Made by a program: the position numbers and the translations under genes. From positions 1-12,232 of the forward strand of contig JAJTDX010000074.1 in assembly GCA_021298235.1 (NCBI GenBank): a DNA stretch of 12,232 nucleotides, given 5' to 3'. The notes under the pieces were generated by a model. That model was not told the DNA's origin. It ran no database searches and saw nothing but the letters and a program-made list of their open reading frames with translations. Numbering within the stretch: the stretch's first letter is position 1; each line of letters begins with the position of its first letter. This document shows positions 6,717 to 12,232 of this stretch, in pieces. The DNA is from Cryomorphaceae bacterium (GTDB lineage: Bacteria; Bacteroidota; Bacteroidia; Flavobacteriales; Crocinitomicaceae).

Positions 6717-7749
6717 ATACCTAATGCATTCGAATCAGACCATACGTGAGGCGCTGGTCCGACTTGATGAGCTTGCCTCCGATGCAACTGTATTCCTAAC
6801 CGATGAAAATGGGTTTCTCAAAGGCTCAGTAACAGACGGCGATGTCAGAAGAGGCCTTATTCGCGGCAGCTCACCTGACGATAGAATTGAAACAATTGCG
6901 AATCTATCACCAAAATTTCTCAGAAGAGGTTCCAATGACATCGAAAAAATTATCACCTATAGAGAGAAAGAAATTCATATCATACCTGTTTTAGACAAAC
7001 ATGATAACCGAATACTGAGTGTCCTCAATCTTAAAAAACAGCGTTCCTATCTTCCCGTGGATGCCGTAATCATGGCTGGTGGAAAAGGTCAACGCCTCAT
7101 GCCACTTACAGAAAACACACCCAAACCACTTCTACATGTTGGCGACACTCCAATTATCGAGCGCAACATCGATCGATTGGCTCTCTTCGGTATAGACGAT
7201 ATTACCATTTCCATCAATTACCTTGGAGAACAGATTGTGAACCATTTTGGAAATGGAGAAATAAAAGGATTGAGAATCAACTATGTGGAAGAAAAACAAC
7301 CGCTAGGCACATTAGGTTCTGTAGGATTGATCAAAGAATTCCACAACGATTTTATTTTGGTAATGAATTCCGATCTTCTAACAAATATTGATTACGAGGC
7401 TTTCTTTCTGGACTTTATTAATTCGGGGGCAGAGCTTTCTTTACTATCGATCCCTTACACTGTCAATATTCCCTATGCTGTGATGGAAACGAACGAAAAA
7501 AAAGTGTTGAGTCTGCGAGAAAAACCTAGCTACACGTACTACTCAAACGGAGGAATCTATCTTATGAAACGTGAAGTGCTCTCTCTTCTGCCTCAAAATA
7601 CATTTTACAATGCAACCGATCTGATTGAAACGCTAATTCATAGCGGCAAGCACGTACATAGTTTTCCTCTGGTAGATTATTGGTTGGACATTGGAAATCA
7701 CGATGACTTTGGGAAAGCACAACGCGACATTCAACATATACGGTTTTAA
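6700..7749 (+). CDS. ptmE: CBS-domain sugar-phosphate nucleotidyltransferase (PtmE-like)
   Basis: This protein has 349 residues from ATG 6700. A TTG at 6694 or an ATG at 6724, after the previous stop, are other options; 6700 keeps the family-like opening MEHFNKYL. Two CBS motifs come first: about residues 10-60 (SNQTIREAL, FLTDENGFLKGSVTDGDVRR) and about 70-115. A nucleotidyltransferase domain follows from 121: DAVIMAGGKGQRL (121-133), the TPKPLL segment, and NSD (223-225) for metal and substrate binding. The order CBS-CBS-NTP transferase matches Campylobacter PtmE, which makes GDP-GlcN(Ac) as the activated start of the legionaminic acid route. The CBS pair may sense adenine nucleotides. It sits between the 2-epimerase and the cytidylyltransferase with no gap on the 3' side. 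Nucleotide choice (GDP or UDP) cannot be proved from sequence, and no PtmF- or PtmA-like partner is in view. Confidence 0.85.
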   Translation: MEHFNKYLMHSNQTIREALVRLDELASDATVFLTDENGFLKGSVTDGDVRRGLIRGSSPDDRIETIANLSPKFLRRGSNDIEKIITYREKEIHIIPVLDKHDNRILSVLNLKKQRSYLPVDAVIMAGGKGQRLMPLTENTPKPLLHVGDTPIIERNIDRLALFGIDDITISINYLGEQIVNHFGNGEIKGLRINYVEEKQPLGTLGSVGLIKEFHNDFILVMNSDLLTNIDYEAFFLDFINSGAELSLLSIPYTVNIPYAVMETNEKKVLSLREKPSYTYYSNGGIYLMKREVLSLLPQNTFYNATDLIETLIHSGKHVHSFPLVDYWLDIGNHDDFGKAQRDIQHIRF

Positions 7750-8439
7750 ATGAAGGTACTTGTCGTCATACCTGCTCGTGGAGGATCTAAAGGCATTCCT
7801 GATAAAAACATTCGATTCCTGAATGGAAAGCCGCTCATCACGCATACGATTGACGCAGCACTTCAACTTTTTGATCAAGAACGGATATTGGTTTCTACGG
7901 ATTCAGAAAAAATTCAAGCCATTGCTGAAAAAAGTGGACTGCACGTGCCATTTCTTAGACCTTCGGAATTATCCACAGACACAGCAGGCTCTTATGAAGT
8001 GATCTTACATGCAATGGAGATTGCACGTGAACTTGAAATTGATTTCGATACCGTTATTTTGCTTCAACCGACCTCACCGCTGAGAACCAGTAAACACCTT
8101 CAAGAAGCCATGGAAGTATACGAGCCTTCTTTAGACATGGTCGTTTCGGTGAAAGAAAGTGATGAAAACCCATATTATTCACTATTCGAGGAAAATAATG
8201 CCGGCTATCTGGCAAAATCCAAGCAAGGTGATTTTACGCGTCGACAGGATTGTCCTAAGGTGTATGCCTATAATGGTGCAATTTATATCATGAATGCGAA
8301 AAGCCTGGAGAGTCAATCTATAGGGAGTTTCAAAAACATTCGGAAGTATGTTATGAGCTCTGAGGACTCCATAGACATTGATACTCCATTGGACTGGAAA
8401 ATGGCAGAATTTCTACTTTCGGAAAAATCATCCCATTGA
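7750..8439 (+). CDS. legF: CMP-nonulosonic acid synthetase (NeuA/LegF family cytidylyltransferase)
   Basis: The 229-residue enzyme activates the nine-carbon acid with CTP to give the CMP-sugar donor, the last step of the pathway. The nucleotide-binding start PARGGSKGIPDKN (8-20) with downstream K-P-L-I is diagnostic. QPTSPLR (106-112) and the late NGAIY and DIDTPLDW segments (Asp pair for the metal) also fit. The length is that of bacterial single-domain CMP-NeuAc, CMP-Leg and CMP-Pse synthetases. Sequence alone does not separate NeuA, LegF and PseF; the LegI-type synthase upstream favours Leg. The ATG follows the previous TAA with no gap. The last four codons overlap the end of the flippase gene on the other strand. 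Confidence 0.9.
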   Translation: MKVLVVIPARGGSKGIPDKNIRFLNGKPLITHTIDAALQLFDQERILVSTDSEKIQAIAEKSGLHVPFLRPSELSTDTAGSYEVILHAMEIARELEIDFDTVILLQPTSPLRTSKHLQEAMEVYEPSLDMVVSVKESDENPYYSLFEENNAGYLAKSKQGDFTRRQDCPKVYAYNGAIYIMNAKSLESQSIGSFKNIRKYVMSSEDSIDIDTPLDWKMAEFLLSEKSSH

Positions 8440-9720
8440 GACTATAGATTGGTCCCATTTTCGAACAATGGATCGGATAAATCGCGCCGTGTAAATCAAG
8501 GTGAAGATTTGAGTGATGGATAAAATCCAAAAGATCTGGATCAATGAATGATCATCTGTTCCCATCCAAAAAGGAAGTACTGAAAAACAAATTATCTGCA
8601 ATAAGCTCGATCCTAATCCGATAAAGAAAAATCGCTTTTGTTCATTGAAAACGAGGGGCAAAAACGTAAAGGGAGATGTGATAAAATTGAGCATCAGCCA
8701 AGGAGCCATGACTTCAGAGATTCTTCCGCTCTGAGACCAATTATTTCCAAAAACAAAAGCAAAGACCGGTTCACCCCAAAAAAAGATCGCCATAAATGGC
8801 AAAATAGATAACCCGGTAAGGATGAAAAAAGTTTTCTGTACGAAAGGTAGCATGGGCTTATTCAGGTTTTTAAGCTCCGTTGCCTTATTGTAAAACACCT
8901 GACCTATTGCGGCACCGATAAGCATGAGGGGCAGTCTTAGCATCCGCAACGAATGATCGAAAGAACCAAAAACCTCCGTTGAAAAATATTCAACAACGAG
9001 CATTGCCACGATGACATCTCGCGCTGAATCGGTTAAGGCATGTGGTAAATTAATTCTGGGGAAATCGATGTACGTTTTTGCAAGGACACGCATTTTTTTA
9101 GAAGATGCCCGATTGACTGATAATTTGGCATTGGAGAGAAAATCCTTTAAAAAGAATACGGATCCTATTGCCAGTGAAAGGATAAAAGAAAGCAGTAAAG
9201 AAAAAATATTCGGTGCAAAAAATCCAAATCCAACCCTTAGGATGTTCATCACGCCGGAATTGGCAATTTTAGAAAATGAGATATGACGGAAGGACTTTTT
9301 TCGAATTGCCCAGTTTGTGCCAAGGTTAAAAAAAACTAAAAAAAATGTACCAGCAATGACTGACAATCCAATGAAAACTGATGCCAAAGCAAATTGATTC
9401 ACAAAAAAATATATCAGAACTCCAATAAACGTTATGAATGTTGTAACAAGAGCAATGCGCAAAGACATTCTGAAAATCTGAAAGGAATGGTGATCAGATT
9501 TCGGCAAAGGAATAGAAAGCTCATAACGTGCTGTTGCTACGGTTGCAATAAAAGTAACAACACGATAATACACGCTAAATTCACCCATGACTTCAGGAGT
9601 GTACAAACGAGTAAGGATCGGAGCGAGAATTAGTCCTATTGCTTGAGCTATAACCGTTCCCGATGCAATAACCATGACGGAGCGCGTAAACTCAGATCTA
9701 AAATTAATCCAGGTATTCAT
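8428..9720 (-). CDS. wzx: Wzx-like polysaccharide flippase (MOP/MATE-superfamily)
   Basis: The 430-residue integral membrane protein has about 12 hydrophobic segments spread over its whole length, for example VIASGTVIAQAIGLILAPIL, IALVTTFITFIGVLIYFFV and LMLNFITSPFTFLPLVF. The N-terminal pattern of a helix, then LTRLYTPEVMGEFSVYY, is typical of RfbX/Wzx exporters that move undecaprenyl-linked glycan units across the inner membrane. The start is taken at 9720 because it forms an ATGA overlap with the stop of the upstream epimerase; a Met five codons earlier (9735) is less likely. It is the last gene of the leftward group and converges on the cytidylyltransferase with a 12-bp overlap of coding ends. 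The substrate cannot be read from sequence, but the neighbouring nonulosonate genes make a nonulosonate-containing glycan a fair guess. Confidence 0.85.
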   Translation of the reverse strand: MNTWINFRSEFTRSVMVIASGTVIAQAIGLILAPILTRLYTPEVMGEFSVYYRVVTFIATVATARYELSIPLPKSDHHSFQIFRMSLRIALVTTFITFIGVLIYFFVNQFALASVFIGLSVIAGTFFLVFFNLGTNWAIRKKSFRHISFSKIANSGVMNILRVGFGFFAPNIFSLLLSFILSLAIGSVFFLKDFLSNAKLSVNRASSKKMRVLAKTYIDFPRINLPHALTDSARDVIVAMLVVEYFSTEVFGSFDHSLRMLRLPLMLIGAAIGQVFYNKATELKNLNKPMLPFVQKTFFILTGLSILPFMAIFFWGEPVFAFVFGNNWSQSGRISEVMAPWLMLNFITSPFTFLPLVFNEQKRFFFIGLGSSLLQIICFSVLPFWMGTDDHSLIQIFWILSITQIFTLIYTARFIRSIVRKWDQSIVSMG

Positions 9721-10694
9721 AGCTTCAGGAGCCATCCGAGGTATGACTCCATTCCTTTAGTGAAATGTATAACTTCTTTATATCCAAGAATTTCTGTTGT
9801 TTCAGTAATGTCGGCCAGTGAGTGACGAATATCACCTTTTCGTTCCGGACCATGAACAATGCGTGTTTCGGGATGAAAACGTCCGTGAATCTTCAAAAAA
9901 TCAGATATGGAGCTCACCACTGAATTCAAGGTAAAATATTCACCACAAGCTACGTTGAACGCTCTACCGAAGGCATGATTTTGGGTTGAAGTTAGTGCAA
10001 GTACATTGGCATTTACTGCATTCTTGACAAATGTAAAATCCCTCGTTTGCTCGCCGTCTCCATGAATTACTAATTCCTTTCCCTGAAGCATCGTATCAAC
10101 AAATTTCGGAATGGCCGCAGCATATACTCCATTCGGATCTTGTTTAGGACCAAACACATTGAAATAACGTAATCCAATCGTTTCCATTTCATGCAATCGG
10201 TTATACACAGCTGCATACTGTTCATTCAGACTTTTCGTTACAGCGTATGGGCTTAACAGACTCCCTTCCGAACCAATAGTTTTCGGAGAAATCGTGCTGT
10301 CACCGTAAACGGAAGATGAGCTTGCAAAAACAAAACGACGGATACCTTCCTCCCTTGCCGCATCCAGCATATTCAAAAATCCGGTTGCGTTTACTGCATG
10401 TGTATTGTGGGGATAAGCAATAGATCTAGGAACAGAGCCCAAGGCAGCCTGATGTGAAACGGAGGTCATTCCTTTAACTGCCTTTTGACAATCCTCAATA
10501 GATCGGATGTCGCCTTGCATGAACTCAAAATTCGGGTTAACCTTAAACTCAGCAAGGTTACTTAGATTTCCGGTTTCCAAATTATCGAAAACACGCACAT
10601 AAGCCCCACCTTCGAGTAAGGTATCTACGAGGTTGGATCCGATAAATCCGGCACCACCTGTTACCAACACCCTCAATTCCCGGAGGCTTTTCAT
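9717..10694 (-). CDS. wbpP: UDP-N-acetylglucosamine 4-epimerase (WbpP/Gne-type extended SDR)
   Basis: The 325-residue extended short-chain dehydrogenase has GGAGFIG (13-19) for NAD, FDNLETGN after the second strand, GDIR, HQAALGSVPRSI (81-92), catalytic SSSSVY (125-130) and SPYAVTK with Y150 and K154. The segment HQAALGSVPRS and the later LRYFNVFGPKQDPNGVYAA are near-identical in style to WbpP, which interconverts UDP-GlcNAc and UDP-GalNAc, so this activity is more likely than plain GalE. RDF and GDIRHS near the C-terminus also fit. It lies 2 bp after the RNase Y stop and shares an ATGA overlap with the flippase, so the three are one transcription unit. It would feed a GalNAc (or GalNAcA) residue to the glycan. 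Confidence 0.88.
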   Translation of the reverse strand: MKSLRELRVLVTGGAGFIGSNLVDTLLEGGAYVRVFDNLETGNLSNLAEFKVNPNFEFMQGDIRSIEDCQKAVKGMTSVSHQAALGSVPRSIAYPHNTHAVNATGFLNMLDAAREEGIRRFVFASSSSVYGDSTISPKTIGSEGSLLSPYAVTKSLNEQYAAVYNRLHEMETIGLRYFNVFGPKQDPNGVYAAAIPKFVDTMLQGKELVIHGDGEQTRDFTFVKNAVNANVLALTSTQNHAFGRAFNVACGEYFTLNSVVSSISDFLKIHGRFHPETRIVHGPERKGDIRHSLADITETTEILGYKEVIHFTKGMESYLGWLLKL

Positions 10695-10696
10695 AA

Positions 10697-12142
10697 TTAT
10701 TTCGCGTAATTCACAGAACGTTTTTCACGGATGACAGTAACTTTTACCTGACCTGGATATGTCATTTCCGTCTGAATGCGTTGAGATATAGTAAATGAAA
10801 GCTCATCAGCCTTGGCGTCAGTCACTTTTTCACTTTCCACCAATACACGCAGTTCACGACCTGCCTGTATTGCATATGCACTGGAAACACCATCATAAGA
10901 CAGAGCGAGAGACTCGAGTTCCTTTATCCGTTTAATGTATGCTTCGACAATTTCCCTGCGTGCGCCTGGTCGAGCCCCTGAAACAGCATCACAAACTTGC
11001 ACTATAGGAGCAATTAAGGTGGTCATTTCCACCTCATCGTGATGCGCCCCGATAGCATTGCATACGTCTGGTTTTTCGCCAAACTTTTCAGCAAGCTTCA
11101 TTCCGAGGATAGCATGTGGCAATTCAGGCTCTTCGTCTGGAACTTTTCCAATATCATGGAGCAAACCTGCTCTTTTGGCCAACTTGACATTTAACCCGAG
11201 CTCGGCAGCCATAATAGCACATAAATTTGCTACTTCACGCGAGTGCTGAAGGAGATTCTGACCATACGAAGATCTGTATTTCATTCTCCCCACCATTCTG
11301 GTCAGTTCTGGATGCAGCCCATGTATTCCGAGATCGATGCACGTTCTTCGACCAGTCTCTGCAATTTCCTCCTCTAGTTGCTTTCTCGTTTTAGCCACAA
11401 CTTCTTCAATTCTGGCAGGGTGAATTCGCCCATCAGAAACCAATTGATGTAAAGACAATCTTGCGATCTCTCGACGCACGGGATCAAAACATGAAAGAAT
11501 GATTGCCTCCGGTGTGTCATCCACAATGATCTCAACTCCTGTTGCAGCTTCAAGAGCACGAATATTTCGACCTTCACGACCGATGATTCTCCCTTTTACC
11601 TCATCCGAATCAATGTTGAATACTGAAACCGCATTTTCAACGGCCTGTTCGGTGGCAACGCGCTGTATTGTCTGAATAACAATCTTTCTCGCTTCGCGAT
11701 TTGCATTCAATTTAGCCTCTTCTACAATTTCTTTGATATGTGCCATGGCACCAGTTCGAGCCTCATCTTTCAATGCTTCCATTAAATGATTTCTGGCATC
11801 TTCCACAGACATTCCACTTATTTTGGAAAGCTCAGCAACTCTTTTTTCTTGAATTTTTTCAAGTTCCTGATGTTTAACTTCAAAGGCCTGAACTTTCGCT
11901 TCCATCTCCAGCTGGTTCTTCTCCAGTTGCTGCTCTTTTCTTGCTGTTTCTTCGATTTTCTGGGAAAGCGTTTTCTCTCGAGCACGGGCCTTGTCTTCGG
12001 TAGATTGCAAGCGGCGTTCTTTCTCCTTCATAGCCTGCTCGTGCTCCTCTTTCAGCTTAAAAAACTTTTCTTTCGCTTGAAGAATTTTGTCCTTTTTAAT
12101 GTTTTCACCTTCCTGCTCTGCCTCTTTGATGATACGTTCACG
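10697..12142 (-). CDS. rny: Ribonuclease Y (5' end missing or broken)
   Basis: RNase Y is a membrane-anchored endoribonuclease that starts mRNA turnover. From the first in-frame ATG (12031) there are 444 residues: a charged coiled coil (1-110), a KH RNA-binding domain (about 139-200, with [17 protein letters not shown]), and an HD domain with H263 and H292-D293 (LLHDIGK) as metal ligands. Family-like sequence continues upstream of 12031 in the same frame as [19 protein letters not shown], back to about 12142. No ATG, GTG or TTG occurs there, and the frame meets a TGA at 12182-12184. The transmembrane anchor expected about 20-30 residues further upstream is not recognisable. The full family length is about 520 residues. 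The end coordinate here marks the limit of recognisable homology, not a start codon. The frame break or junction near 12140 may be real or an edge artefact. The epimerase starts 2 bp after its stop. Confidence 0.85.
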   Translation of the reverse strand, partial: RERIIKEAEQEGENIKKDKILQAKEKFFKLKEEHEQAMKEKERRLQSTEDKARAREKTLSQKIEETARKEQQLEKNQLEMEAKVQAFEVKHQELEKIQEKRVAELSKISGMSVEDARNHLMEALKDEARTGAMAHIKEIVEEAKLNANREARKIVIQTIQRVATEQAVENAVSVFNIDSDEVKGRIIGREGRNIRALEAATGVEIIVDDTPEAIILSCFDPVRREIARLSLHQLVSDGRIHPARIEEVVAKTRKQLEEEIAETGRRTCIDLGIHGLHPELTRMVGRMKYRSSYGQNLLQHSREVANLCAIMAAELGLNVKLAKRAGLLHDIGKVPDEEPELPHAILGMKLAEKFGEKPDVCNAIGAHHDEVEMTTLIAPIVQVCDAVSGARPGARREIVEAYIKRIKELESLALSYDGVSSAYAIQAGRELRVLVESEKVTDAKADELSFTISQRIQTEMTYPGQVKVTVIREKRSVNYAK

Positions 12143-12232
12143 CCATAGATACAGTAGAGGAATGAAGTATTCCCGACTCCTTCACAGTTCCGTCATCGTT
12201 AAGTTCTACAAATTGAGCCATTACAAGATCCT
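12143..12232. other. Unassigned right-edge sequence upstream of the RNase Y homology
   Basis: In these 90 bases the RNase Y frame gives unfamiliar residues ([13 protein letters not shown]) after a stop. In the next minus-strand frame an ATG at 12221 opens a 27-codon stretch starting [15 protein letters not shown] that stops at 12138-12140, just where the RNase Y homology begins. I recognise neither. It could be the true N-terminal region in a shifted frame or foreign sequence joined at the edge. Confidence 0.4.

Noticed and set aside
8440..8480. Hairpin terminator between the convergent genes
   Set aside because: Only a 5-bp CCATT/AATGG stem was found, inside the flippase coding region and without a T run.
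11786..12148. Plus-strand 120-codon frame rich in Phe and Leu
   Set aside because: It is the antisense of the Lys/Glu-rich RNase Y coiled coil; such mirror frames arise from codon composition.

Overview
The window looks like a piece of a Bacteroidota (probably Flavobacteriales-type) chromosome. The signs are AT-leaning DNA, weak ribosome-binding sites, promoter -7 boxes of the TAnnTTTG type, a roughly 400-residue 4,6-dehydratase of the kind common in that phylum, and an RNase Y whose N-terminal coiled coil reads like flavobacterial RNase Y. This assignment is an inference from pattern recognition, not from a database search.

Layout: (1) Bases 1-350, minus strand, hold the start of a membrane protein that runs off the left edge (possibly an O-antigen ligase or polymerase type). 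(2) A 131-bp divergent promoter region follows. (3) Bases 482-8439, plus strand, hold a nonulosonic (sialic-acid-like) sugar pathway in order: NDP-HexNAc 4,6-dehydratase (legB-like), PLP aminotransferase (legC-like, broken), a secreted LysM protein, NeuD/LegH-type acyltransferase, NeuB/LegI synthase, NeuC/LegG hydrolysing 2-epimerase, a CBS-nucleotidyltransferase of the PtmE type, and a CMP-nonulosonate cytidylyltransferase (neuA/legF). The last five are packed with ATGA overlaps or no gap. (4) Converging from the right on the minus strand are a Wzx-like flippase (8428-9720), a WbpP-like UDP-GlcNAc 4-epimerase (9717-10694) and RNase Y (10697 onward), also tightly packed.

Together the plus-strand genes best fit making CMP-legionaminic acid, or a close relative, from a GDP- or UDP-linked GlcNAc donor. 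The minus-strand epimerase and flippase would supply another sugar and move a lipid-linked glycan across the inner membrane. No glycosyltransferase is visible in the window, so the final glycan cannot be told.

Two genes look damaged. The aminotransferase carries a frameshift with what looks like a ~20-nt deletion. RNase Y lacks a recognisable N-terminal membrane anchor and start, because its frame hits a stop near the right edge. A LysM protein with an unassigned N-terminal domain sits inside the sugar operon. I saw no mobile elements, CRISPR arrays, tRNA or rRNA. I found no clearly new system; the most interesting points are the broken aminotransferase, the embedded LysM protein, a palindrome next to an internal promoter candidate, and the odd right end.
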